The position numbers and the translations under genes are program-made. From Halobacteriales archaeon QS_9_70_65 (GTDB taxonomy: Archaea > Halobacteriota > Halobacteria > Halobacteriales > Haloarculaceae), in NCBI GenBank assembly GCA_003023535.1, contig PXSC01000142.1:1-7035 (forward strand): a DNA stretch of 7,035 nucleotides. The letters run 5' to 3'. This document shows positions 1 to 6,065 of the stretch, in pieces. The notes under the pieces were generated by a model. It was not told where the DNA came from. It saw only the letters and a list, made by a program, of their open reading frames with translations, and made no database searches. Numbering within the stretch: position 1 is the stretch's first letter; every line of letters starts with the position of its first letter.

Positions 1-1842
1 CTCGACTGGATGGCCCACCCCGAGCCGGTCGGGCTGGACATGACGACGCTGGACTTCGAGATGTCGTTCAACCACATCACCGGCGGGAACGTCTACAACC
101 CCGAGCTGTTCGAGCGGGAGGTGACGGGCTACCGGGCGACCATCCGGACCATCGTCGACTTCGCGGTCAACAACACCGACACGCCGAACACCTCGGAGAA
201 CTTCTTTACCCGTACCGAGACCGGCGGCGACGCCGTCGCCTATATCACGACGGGCGCTGTCGGCAGCGGCGACGACGCCCTGCGGCGGACCGACGACCAG
301 CTCGACATCGACGACGGAACGGAGTTCTACGAGACCGAGGAGTCGACGGAGTTGACCGCCGAGGAGACGGCGTACAGCTTCGACGTCGAGCGGACCGACC
401 TCCACAGCATGGGCGTCCACCTCCACGGCCAGGCGGTCCTCGCCGACCTCGAACTCGTCTCGCCGGACGGCGAGGTCGTCCGCTCCTTCGAGGGCGTCAC
501 CGAGGAGCGCGTCGGTGGCAAGTGCTGCGGGTTGCCGGAGTTCACCGTCTCCGAGCCCCAGCCCGGCACCTGGACGCTCCGGGCGGACAGCTACGACGAC
601 GCGAGCCAGGTCGTCGAGATGCAGCGGTGGACGTTGGCCGCCCAGGGCAGCCCCGACCCGGCGCAGGCCTGGGACGGCGAGGGCTACGAACAGACCGGCT
701 ACGACGTGACGCCGTTCGAGTTCTTCCGGGACTACGAGAGCGCCGAGAAGCGCGGCAACCTGCGGAACTTCATCGAGAACGGCAGCGTCGACGCCGTCAC
801 CGTCGAGGAGGTGAAGAACGGTGCGCTGACCGACTACGACCACGCCGTCGTCATCCACGACTACGTCTCGCCGACCGAGCGCATCTCGGAGGGCGTCACG
901 GACAACCAGAAGGCCGGCGTCGCGGGCGGCGCCACCGACGCCGGGTACGTCGGCGCGCTCGACGACTTCGTCGACGCGGGCGGCAACCTCGTCGTCACCG
1001 ACACGGGAACGTACGTCCTCTCGGAGATGGACAACGAGTTGGTCGACGGGTCGGCCGTCAGCCGCGAGGACGACGTCGAGCGGCAGACCCTCGACGTGGC
1101 GCGGTTCACGTCGAAGAACCTCGATCACCCGCTGTTCGACGACAGCGTCCGGGAGATCCAAAACCAGCTGTGGAAGGTCCAGCCGCTCGGCTACCAGGTC
1201 GACGGCTCGGCGCCGATGGACCTCCTCGACGAGAGCGCCCTCGCGGCGGCGTCCGGCGACAGCGCCGCCTCCGTCGCCGGCCGGACGAACGGCCGGGTGG
1301 CGGCCGCGTCGGTCACGCCCGACGGGACGACCGACACCGGAATCCACTACATCTCCTCGCTGCTGCCGCCGGCGACGCAGGCGAACCTCCACCCGTTCGG
1401 CCTGCAGAACTACACCTCCGGGCCCGGCGCGACCCTCACCGCCGACGGGTCGCGGGACGACGACGCTACGGTGTTCACCGGCGGCCAGACGAACCGCGTC
1501 GAGATCACCGTCTCGGATCTCGGCGGCGACGTCGAGTCCGACGACGAGGTCGCCATCACCGACGAGATACCGGACGGCTGGACCGTCGAGGAGAAGTACG
1601 GCGACGCCGAAAGCGTCGACGACGGCGTCGTCGGTCTCGGTTCCGTCACGCCGAGCGAGGTCGACGGCGACGGCACCGTCACCCGGCAGTACTTCGCGGA
1701 GGCCCCCGAGGGCGCCGGCGAGTCCGGTGATTACACCTTCGGGCCGGCGGAGGCGACCGTCACCATCGGAGACGAGACGCTGACCGCCGAGGTCGCCGGC
1801 ACCGCGACGGTCTACGTCGTCGGCGCCAGCACGGAACTGTAG
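1..1842 (+). CDS. Probable secreted M14-like zinc carboxypeptidase, C-terminal part (5' end outside window)
   Basis: The frame is open from base 1 (Leu-Asp-Trp precede the first ATG at 10) to TAG at 1840-1842, so the gene starts upstream of the window and the ATG at 10 is internal. Counting from that Met, residues 1-55 (TTLDFEMSFNH around E17, then a helix ending TIVDFAV) resemble the end of an M14 carboxypeptidase domain, where a late Glu is the general base. The zinc ligands would lie off the window. Residues 120-210 look like a beta-sandwich appendage of the P-domain or pre-peptidase C-terminal type (SPDGEVV, PGTWTLRADS) and carry an adjacent Cys pair (C172-C173). Residues 235-460 resemble a class-I glutaminase-like (ThuA-type) fold: DHAVVIHDYV, then LDDFVDAGGNLVVTDTG. 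Residues 485-605 look like a further beta domain. N-x-S/T sites at N54, N60, N256 and N467 fit an exported glycoprotein. No C-terminal membrane anchor is present. The protein is very acidic. The family call rests on recall of motifs, and the domain boundaries are inferred. Confidence 0.55.
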   Translation, partial: LDWMAHPEPVGLDMTTLDFEMSFNHITGGNVYNPELFEREVTGYRATIRTIVDFAVNNTDTPNTSENFFTRTETGGDAVAYITTGAVGSGDDALRRTDDQLDIDDGTEFYETEESTELTAEETAYSFDVERTDLHSMGVHLHGQAVLADLELVSPDGEVVRSFEGVTEERVGGKCCGLPEFTVSEPQPGTWTLRADSYDDASQVVEMQRWTLAAQGSPDPAQAWDGEGYEQTGYDVTPFEFFRDYESAEKRGNLRNFIENGSVDAVTVEEVKNGALTDYDHAVVIHDYVSPTERISEGVTDNQKAGVAGGATDAGYVGALDDFVDAGGNLVVTDTGTYVLSEMDNELVDGSAVSREDDVERQTLDVARFTSKNLDHPLFDDSVREIQNQLWKVQPLGYQVDGSAPMDLLDESALAAASGDSAASVAGRTNGRVAAASVTPDGTTDTGIHYISSLLPPATQANLHPFGLQNYTSGPGATLTADGSRDDDATVFTGGQTNRVEITVSDLGGDVESDDEVAITDEIPDGWTVEEKYGDAESVDDGVVGLGSVTPSEVDGDGTVTRQYFAEAPEGAGESGDYTFGPAEATVTIGDETLTAEVAGTATVYVVGASTEL

Positions 1843-1860
1843 ACGGCCGCGGTCCGCACC

Positions 1861-1866
1861 TTTTTT
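1861..1866 (+). promoter_or_regulatory. T6 tract: terminator of the upstream gene and/or TATA position of the next gene
   Basis: Six T residues lie 18 bases after the stop of the upstream gene and follow a GC-rich stretch, which suits archaeal intrinsic termination on a U-tract. The same bases lie at -30 to -25 relative to the ATG at 1891, the usual TATA-box distance for a leaderless haloarchaeal transcript. A plain T-run is a poor TATA box, so termination is the better reading, but the dual position is real. No other AT-rich element exists in the 48-base gap. Confidence 0.4.
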
Positions 1867-1890
1867 CGCCGCACCGCCCCAGTCGGGGGT

Positions 1891-2886
1891 ATGTCCGACC
1901 ACGCCTTCGTCGTCGGCGGCACGCGGTTCATCGGCCGTCACACGGTCGCGGAGTTCCGCCGGGCCGGCTACGACGTGACGATCTTCAACCGCGGCAATCA
2001 CGACGACCCCTTCGCCGACGACGACGGCGTCGACCACCTCGAAGGCGACCGGACCGCCGAGGCGGACCTCCGGCGGGCGGCGCTGGAGGTCGACCCCGAC
2101 ATCGTCGTCGACTGCGTCGCCTACGAGCCGCGGGACGTCCACACCGCGACGGATATCTTCGCCGACGTCGACGCCTACGTGTACATCTCTTCGGGGGCGG
2201 CCTACGGCGCCGAGCGGATCCCCAAACGAGAGGACGAGACGCCGCTGTGTGATTGCTCGGCCGAGCAGGCCGTCGACGACACTCCGGAGACGTACGGCCC
2301 ACGGAAGGCCGAGGGCGACCGAGCGGTGTTCGCCGCCGCCGACCGCGGCGTGAACGCGATGTCGGTCCGGCCGCCGGTCGTCTACGGACCGCACGACTAC
2401 ACCGAGCGGTTCGACTACTGGATCGACCGGGTCGAGGGCCACGACCGTGTCGTCGTCCCGGGCGACGGGACGAACCTCTGGCACCTCGTCTACGTGGAGG
2501 ACGTCGCCGCCGCCCTCCGGGCAGTCGCCGAGACGGGTCAGCCGGGGGAGGCGTACAACGTCGGCGACGGCCACGCGCCGACGCTCGGGGAGTGGGTCGA
2601 GCTGCTGGCCGAGACCTGCGAGACGACCGTCGAGCCGGTGTTCGCCAGCGAGCGGGAGCTGGGTGCCGTCGGCTGCTCCGCCGAGGAGTTCCCGCTGTAC
2701 CGGGACCCGCCGCACCTGCTGTCGACGACGAAACTGCGGGCGCTGGGATGGGAGCCGACGGATCACGAGACGGCGCTGTCGGCGACGATGGCCGACCACC
2801 GCCGCTCCGACCGGACCGGCCGCGAGAACGGCCCCGACCGCGAGACCGAGCGGCGGCTGCTCGAGGTCCTCGATACCGTCGAGTGA
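1891..2886 (+). CDS. Extended/atypical SDR: NAD-dependent epimerase/dehydratase family protein
   Basis: This intact 331-residue protein has the N-terminal Rossmann nucleotide-binding motif VVGGTRFIGRH (residues 7-17), the variant seen in the atypical extended SDR group that includes chloroplast CSP41-type and haloarchaeal epimerase-like proteins. FNRG (32-35) is followed by LEGDR (50-54). YISSGAAYG (98-106) supplies the active-site Ser region, and YGPRK (135-139) gives the Tyr-x-x-x-Lys pair. VRPPVVYGPHDY (159-170) and HLVYVEDVAAAL fit the substrate-side half. The family usually oxidises, reduces or epimerises nucleotide sugars or related substrates with NAD(P). The substrate cannot be told here. 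The protein is likely cytosolic, with an acidic surface. The start is ATG 1891, because the Rossmann motif begins seven residues in. A GGGGG run sits only one base before the ATG, too close for a good Shine-Dalgarno site, so leaderless or coupled initiation is more likely. The C-terminal 30 residues are charged and probably variable. Confidence 0.88.
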   Translation: MSDHAFVVGGTRFIGRHTVAEFRRAGYDVTIFNRGNHDDPFADDDGVDHLEGDRTAEADLRRAALEVDPDIVVDCVAYEPRDVHTATDIFADVDAYVYISSGAAYGAERIPKREDETPLCDCSAEQAVDDTPETYGPRKAEGDRAVFAAADRGVNAMSVRPPVVYGPHDYTERFDYWIDRVEGHDRVVVPGDGTNLWHLVYVEDVAAALRAVAETGQPGEAYNVGDGHAPTLGEWVELLAETCETTVEPVFASERELGAVGCSAEEFPLYRDPPHLLSTTKLRALGWEPTDHETALSATMADHRRSDRTGRENGPDRETERRLLEVLDTVE

Positions 2887-2912
2887 CGTCGGCCGGGGGA
2901 CCGTGCCGAAGT

Positions 2913-2918
2913 AAAAAA
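2913..2918 (-). terminator. Possible T6 terminator for the PsiE-family gene
   Basis: The plus strand shows six A residues, which read as TTTTTT on the minus strand 43 bases after the TGA of the convergent PsiE-family gene. The preceding minus-strand bases are GC-rich, which suits U-tract termination in haloarchaea. I see no equivalent T-run downstream of the plus-strand epimerase gene in this 74-base convergent gap. Confidence 0.45.
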
Positions 2919-2960
2919 CTCCGTTCGACGCCCGCCGGTGGCCGACGACTCGTCTCTCGG

Positions 2961-3476
2961 TCAGATTTCCTGGCTGGGGGTGTTCTGTCCGTAGATCCGC
3001 TCGGCGAACAGCAGTGCCACGAGACCGAAGATGATCATCGCGTAGGAGACGGCCGCGTAGAGTGCATCGAGTTCGGTCGAGTACTCGCTGGTCCGGAAGA
3101 TGATGGCCTTCCGGACCATCGCGATGACGCCGGTGTAGATGATGAGCCGGACGATACGGCGGGTCTCGCTTTCCCTGACGTACGCTAGTACGGTCTGGTA
3201 GACTTCGATGATGATGAGCAACAGGAGCCCGGTGTCGATGAACCCGACGACGGTGTTCGGGTCCGTTATCGCCCCGCTCCGGATCGCGAGGGCGATCTGG
3301 AGTGACAGGTCGACGACGCCGATGGCGAACAGCAGCGCGAACACCGAGGCCGCGGCCAGTTCGACGCCGTGGACGAACCGGTCGGCGAGTCTGGAGTAAC
3401 GCTCGACGAGTGTCGACGACGAGTCGCCCCCGGTCGTGGGGGACGCCGGTGGGGTGGTCGAACGGTCCTCGCTCAT
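2961..3476 (-). CDS. PsiE-family four-helix membrane protein
   Basis: This 171-residue protein has a polar, Ser/Thr-rich N-terminal tail of about 30 residues and then four hydrophobic segments at roughly 40-65, 77-99, 107-125 and 138-159. The layout matches the PsiE family (phosphate-starvation-inducible in Escherichia coli, exact function unknown). The middle stretch, with LLLLIIIEVYQTVLAYV then a charged RESETRRIVRLIIYTGVIAMVRKAI, is the most family-like part: charged residues cap helix 2, and Arg/Lys sit between helices 3 and 4. ATG at 3476 is the first start in frame that precedes the tail and agrees with the usual family length. The stop is TGA at 2961. The gene stands alone between a convergent epimerase gene and a long non-coding stretch, so context gives no functional partner. 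A phosphate link is known only for the bacterial family member and is not shown here. Confidence 0.8.
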   Translation of the reverse strand: MSEDRSTTPPASPTTGGDSSSTLVERYSRLADRFVHGVELAAASVFALLFAIGVVDLSLQIALAIRSGAITDPNTVVGFIDTGLLLLIIIEVYQTVLAYVRESETRRIVRLIIYTGVIAMVRKAIIFRTSEYSTELDALYAAVSYAMIIFGLVALLFAERIYGQNTPSQEI

Positions 3477-3580
3477 CGGTTCGACGGGGCCCGGCCAGGG
3501 TCCGCGTGTCTGGCCGTCGCTGGTCGGAGACGAGCCTGATAACGTTGCATTACTCTACGACGGATTACATATCCGAATAG

Positions 3581-3586
3581 TATAAA
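3581..3586 (-). promoter_or_regulatory. TATA box, probable promoter of the PsiE-family gene
   Basis: The minus strand reads TGAGA then TTTATA, close to the haloarchaeal TATA consensus TTTAWA with a purine-rich BRE. Transcription would start near 3556-3560, giving a leader of about 80 bases before the ATG at 3476. No other AT-rich box lies nearer. On the plus strand the same bases read TATAAA, so the element could also fire rightward into the gene-free region. Confidence 0.5.
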
Positions 3587-3692
3587 TCTCAGGATACGGG
3601 CATCCCCGCGACGCCGTGCGGCCACGGAACCCGCCGTCAGGGTAGCGTTTAGTGAGGAGTGAGTAGCGTGCTTCGGCGGTGATGGCGGTGTG

Positions 3693-3819
3693 TCCGAACG
3701 CCCCTCCCGCCGGCGGGCTGTGGCTCACGGGTCGCTTCGCCCGTTCGCGTCGAGGCGCTCGCTGCCTCGCGGTTCCCACCGCTCGGCTCGACCGAGGCCT
3801 CCCTCCGGTCGGCCTCGCA
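3693..3819. repeat. Degenerate GC-rich repeat, copy 1
   Basis: Three landmarks occur in the same order here and in the second copy: TCCGAACG (3693-3700), GTGGCTC (3720-3726) and CGAGGCCTCCCT (3793-3804) followed by GGTCGGCCTC (3807-3816). The unit can fold into hairpins: ACGGG/CCCGT at 3727-3744, CGAGGC/GCCTCG at 3751-3769 and CGAGGCC/GGCCTCG at 3793-3817, with an alternative CTCGG/CCGAG pairing at 3782-3796. Between landmarks the two copies diverge strongly. Confidence 0.4.
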
Positions 3820-3891
3820 GGTCGCGCCTCACGACTGCTCGCTGTCGTCCGACGATCGAAGAAACTCGCGATCACGGACGACCGGCGGTCT

Positions 3892-4015
3892 TCCGAACGA
3901 TGCCCCGTGGCTCCCCGCGGTCACCGGCAGCGCGTCGCTCTGCCGAGCCCTCGCCCGCTTCACTCGCGAGGACGCCGCTCCACCTCGAGGCCTCCCTTCG
4001 ACCGGTCGGCCTCAC
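3892..4015. repeat. Degenerate GC-rich repeat, copy 2
   Basis: This copy carries TCCGAACG at 3892-3899, GTGGCTC at 3907-3913, CGAGGCCTCCCT at 3986-3997 and GGTCGGCCTC at 4004-4013, collinear with copy 1 at offsets of 199, 187, 193 and 197 bases. GAGGCC/GGCCTC (3987-3992 and 4008-4013) again forms an inverted repeat, now around a perfect ten-base palindrome CGACCGGTCG (3999-4008). The near-constant offset argues for an old duplication, though GC-rich haloarchaeal spacers often hold such runs. Confidence 0.4.
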
Positions 4016-4219
4016 AACGCGAGCGGTCGGCCCCGGTCAAACTCCCGCCCGACGCCGGCTGACCTGGCTCTCGTATAACTAAACATGGCCTCGACCGCGC
4101 GACAAAGATTGAAGTAACATGACGGGACCACGACCGCCGTGACGTGAGCACCGTGGCGGTCCGTCTGGGTGGGTGTGCGGGACGCGGGCCGCCGGTACGG
4201 GGACGTCCCGCCTGTTCGC

Positions 4220-4847
4220 CTACTCGCCTAGCCGTGCGTCCGTAATCTGCAGCGCACCGCGCGTGCCGTCGAACTCGGTTTCGTAGTCGAGTTCGATCGG
4301 TCGGTCCATGTGCGGTCCGTCGGTGACGAGCGTCTCGAACTCGCCGCCCTCGCCGAGGACGTGGACGCCGTACTCCTCGGATGTCGAAGCCGGCCGCCAG
4401 CATCTCGTCGGCGAGCGCGCGCGGTTCCTCCTGCCACAGTGGCGCGAACAGCTCCGCCCCGAGGCGGTCGCACATCGCCCCGATGCGGGTCGCCTGGTAG
4501 CTGCTCTCGACGGCGCCGGTGGTGACGCCGCCGATGCCGCCGAGGTCGTCGACCAGGTCGGCGAGGGCCGCCTCCAGCGGCTCCAGCTCTCGGTCGCCGC
4601 GGGCCGCGGAGTCCTCTCGGTCGTCGGCGTCGGCCTCGAAGTCCCCGGGTCGGACGTCGACCAGCGGGACGCCGACGCTCTCGGCGGCCAGCGACGCCAG
4701 CTCCGTCGCCGGAACGTGATACATAAACGACTCGCCGGCCGGATGGACGGTCACCAGCCGCTCGACCGGCTTGCCGGCCTCGAGGGCGCGGTACAGCGCC
4801 CACGAGGAGTCCTTGCCACCCGAGAAGAGACTCACCCACGGGTCCAT
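4220..4847 (-). pseudogene. dph6: Diphthine-ammonia ligase (Dph6), broken by internal deletion and frameshift
   Basis: Dph6 is a cytosolic ATP-pyrophosphatase-fold enzyme that amidates diphthine to diphthamide on translation factor aEF2, using ATP and ammonia. The first 156 codons (4847 to 4380) are well conserved: FSGGKDSSWALYRALEAG with the PP-loop SGGKDS at residues 9-14, TVHPAGESFMYHVPA, TGAVESSYQATRI, LFAPLWQ, and finally LAAGFDI. The family should continue with about 30 residues including an AYGLDESWLGR-type segment. Instead the sequence jumps to another frame, starting at 4378, that reads EEYGVHVLGEGGEFETLVTD, then GPHMDRPIELDYET and ALQITDARLGE, and stops at TAG 4220-4222. Those 52 codons are the normal C-terminus with the EGGEFET motif. 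The frame relation requires a loss of 3n+2 bases, by family length about 92-98. Reading straight on in the first frame yields an Arg-rich tail to 3960 that is not a Dph6 C-terminus. ATG 4847 fits the family N-terminus. The enzyme is almost certainly inactive as written unless this is an assembly error. Confidence 0.85.
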
Positions 4848-4870
4848 GAGTGCGGTACTCGGGCGGCGGG

Positions 4871-4877
4871 CATATGA
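4871..4877 (-). promoter_or_regulatory. Weak TATA-like element upstream of dph6
   Basis: In the 42 bases between the DUF373 stop and the dph6 ATG, the only AT-rich site reads TCATATG on the minus strand. It lies at about -30 to -24 from the ATG at 4847, the position expected for a leaderless haloarchaeal transcript. It matches the TTTAWA consensus poorly and has no clear BRE, so read-through from the upstream gene is equally possible. Confidence 0.35.
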
Positions 4878-4889
4878 TCGTCGGTCCGC

Positions 4890-6017
4890 TCACTCCGGCA
4901 GTTCGCCCGGGGCGGTTCCGGCGTCGTTCATCCGGGAAGCGAAGGCGACGCCGAGGAAGCTCACGAGGATGCCGGCGGCGACGTACGCCGCCAGTCGCGA
5001 CCAGATCGAGAGGACGAACCCCTCGACGGAGACGGGCCCGACCGCCACCGGCGGGACTGACAGCGAGGCGAAGACGCCGGCCCGCTCGAGGAAGTAACCG
5101 GTAAAGCCGCGGACGACCAGCCCGATCGCGACGACGCCGAACGGGAGGTTCAATAGCGCCGCCGAGACGCCCTGCTCGCCCAGCAGTGCGTCGATGAGAC
5201 GGCCGGTGGCCGCCGCCAGCGCCGCCGCCGCGAACCAGGGGACACTGTCGTAGACGAACCGCAGCCCGAGCAGTATCTCGCTCGCCTCTCGCATGCCGTC
5301 GACGCTTATGACGCCCGCGAAGACGCCGATCAGCGTCAGCCCCGCGCCGACGACGTAGGTGACGATCGACACCTGCCCGGAGTAGAAGGCGTTCCGTACC
5401 CGACCCGGAAGCGTCGAGACGAAGTCGTCGATGCCGAGCCCCTTGTAGAGAAGGAAGATGCCGATGACGGCGGCGATTGCCGACAGCGCGACCGTCACGC
5501 TGTTGGCGAACAGCAGCAGCACCGGAAGCGCCAGCAGGGCCGCGCCGATCGGAACCAGCACCGTACCGCGGAGCTCCTCGTCGCCGAGGAACTGCTTCAG
5601 GAGGTAGTACGTCGACTGGATGTCGTGGGACTGGCGGACGACCACCCGGTCGACGGCGTCGACCTGGATGCGGCTCTCGACGATGGGGACGAGCCGCTCG
5701 TCGCTGGCGGAGTCGGTGACGACGACCGCGGCGTCGGGGTCGTACTCGTCGACCAGCCGGTCCGTCTGTCTGGCGACGGCGCGGTCGCTGTTGACTCCGT
5801 CGCCGCCGCCGGAGACGACCGCGATGACCGACTCCTCGCCCTCGTCGCGGAGGTCGCGGGCGACCCGGAGCGTCTCCAGCAGGCAGTTGACCCGGCTGTC
5901 TTCCGGGTCGTCGACGCCGACGTCGGTGACGAGAGCCTGGACGGCCTCCCAGCCGACCACGGGGCCGGCCGGGCCCAGCCCGCCGTCACGGTCGACGTAC
6001 ACCACCAGCGTGCTCAC
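4890..6017 (-). CDS. DUF373 family integral membrane protein
   Basis: This 375-residue protein begins with a cytosolic domain of about 145 residues typical of DUF373: STLVVYVDRDGGLG (2-15), GPVVGWEAV (18-26), DDPEDSRVNCLLETL (36-50), VIAVVSGGGDGVNSDRAVARQ (64-84), PIVESRI (111-117) and VVVRQSHDIQSTYYLLKQFL (125-144). About six hydrophobic segments follow, at roughly 152-171, 173-192, 215-238, 257-275, 290-309 and 340-360, with a short polar C-terminus. The family is common in archaea and has no established function; I infer none. The alternative TTG start at 6062 would add 15 residues, place coding sequence over a good promoter and lack family support. GTG 6017 puts the conserved strand at the N-terminus and lies 23-28 bases from a TATA box, so it is preferred as a leaderless start. 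The upstream neighbour is sppA (48-base gap) and the downstream one is the broken dph6 (42-base gap). Confidence 0.85.
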   Translation of the reverse strand: MSTLVVYVDRDGGLGPAGPVVGWEAVQALVTDVGVDDPEDSRVNCLLETLRVARDLRDEGEESVIAVVSGGGDGVNSDRAVARQTDRLVDEYDPDAAVVVTDSASDERLVPIVESRIQVDAVDRVVVRQSHDIQSTYYLLKQFLGDEELRGTVLVPIGAALLALPVLLLFANSVTVALSAIAAVIGIFLLYKGLGIDDFVSTLPGRVRNAFYSGQVSIVTYVVGAGLTLIGVFAGVISVDGMREASEILLGLRFVYDSVPWFAAAALAAATGRLIDALLGEQGVSAALLNLPFGVVAIGLVVRGFTGYFLERAGVFASLSVPPVAVGPVSVEGFVLSIWSRLAAYVAAGILVSFLGVAFASRMNDAGTAPGELPE

Positions 6018-6039
6018 GTCGGAGGGTTCGCTCGAGCGG

Positions 6040-6051
6040 ATAAAAGCTTTC
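6040..6051 (-). promoter_or_regulatory. BRE plus TATA box for leaderless DUF373 transcript
   Basis: The minus strand reads GAAAGC (6051-6046) then TTTTAT (6045-6040), a purine-rich BRE joined to a TATA box. The TATA box spans -28 to -23 relative to the GTG at 6017, so transcription would begin at or next to the start codon. It lies wholly in the gap after the sppA stop, which implies that the DUF373 gene can be expressed separately from sppA. Confidence 0.65.
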
Positions 6052-6065
6052 AGGAGCGACAACCG

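Larger units (their letters stand above)
3647..4084. repeat. 7-base inverted repeat enclosing the repeat region (MITE-like, weak)
   Basis: GTTTAGT at 3647-3653 is the exact reverse complement of ACTAAAC at 4078-4084, so the two arms enclose 438 bases that hold both degenerate repeat units and no gene. The ten bases just inside the arms match only partly (about five of ten). No convincing target-site duplication flanks the arms. The size and lack of coding content would suit a decayed miniature element, but a 7-base match over this distance can arise by chance. Confidence 0.25.
3587..4219. other. Gene-free region with degenerate repeats
   Basis: No frame here looks coding. The open frames on both strands are rich in Arg, Ser and Pro, lack the Asp/Glu excess of the flanking proteins, and match no family I recognise. 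Up to about 4084 the stretch has two degenerate repeat units, several short hairpins (for example 3727-3744 and 3751-3769) and a GTAGCGT direct repeat at 3642-3648 and 3663-3669 (21-base spacing). From 4085 to 4219 there is only the 3' flank of the broken dph6, with no clear T-run terminator. A GTATAACT box at 4073-4080 is AT-rich and could be a weak promoter in either direction. I found no tRNA, rRNA or CRISPR pattern. Confidence 0.6.

Noticed and set aside
522..1730. 402-residue plus-strand open frame inside the peptidase gene
   Set aside because: It is an extreme Arg-rich shadow of the acidic coding frame. The real gene covers the whole stretch in frame 1.
2888..2946. GTCGGCC / GGCCGAC inverted repeat in the convergent gap as a shared terminator hairpin
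   Set aside because: The arms are only 7 bases with a 45-base loop, have no extension on either side and are GC-only. This is expected by chance at this GC.
2253..3188. 311-residue plus-strand frame running across the end of the epimerase into the PsiE-family gene
   Set aside because: It is an Arg-rich shadow overlapping two well-supported genes on opposite strands.
3555..3875. 106-residue minus-strand open frame in the spacer
   Set aside because: It has Arg/Ser/Pro-rich composition, no acidic bias and no recognisable family, and it runs over the TATA element at 3581.
3679..4082. Two overlapping plus-strand open frames of about 130 residues
   Set aside because: They are low-complexity Arg/Ser/Pro products of GC-rich DNA overlapping each other in different frames. 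The first start lacks a promoter at the right distance.
3587..4219. tRNA, other known RNA gene or CRISPR array in the gene-free region
   Set aside because: There is no cloverleaf with a TTC-type T-arm, no regularly spaced identical repeats with unique spacers, and the hairpins found are short and separate.
4119..4246. Small plus-strand frames from ATG 4119 and GTG 4145
   Set aside because: They are seven and about 34 codons long, without family support, and the longer one overlaps the antisense of the dph6 3' end.
3960..4847. Full 295-residue reading of the dph6 frame through to 3960
   Set aside because: After residue 156 the sequence becomes Arg-rich and unlike any Dph6 C-terminus, while the true C-terminus lies in another frame and ends at 4220. 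The tail is read-through after a frameshift.
6018..6062. TTG start extending the DUF373 protein by 15 residues
   Set aside because: It is a rare start codon, the added residues are not family-like, and the stretch contains a good TATA box.
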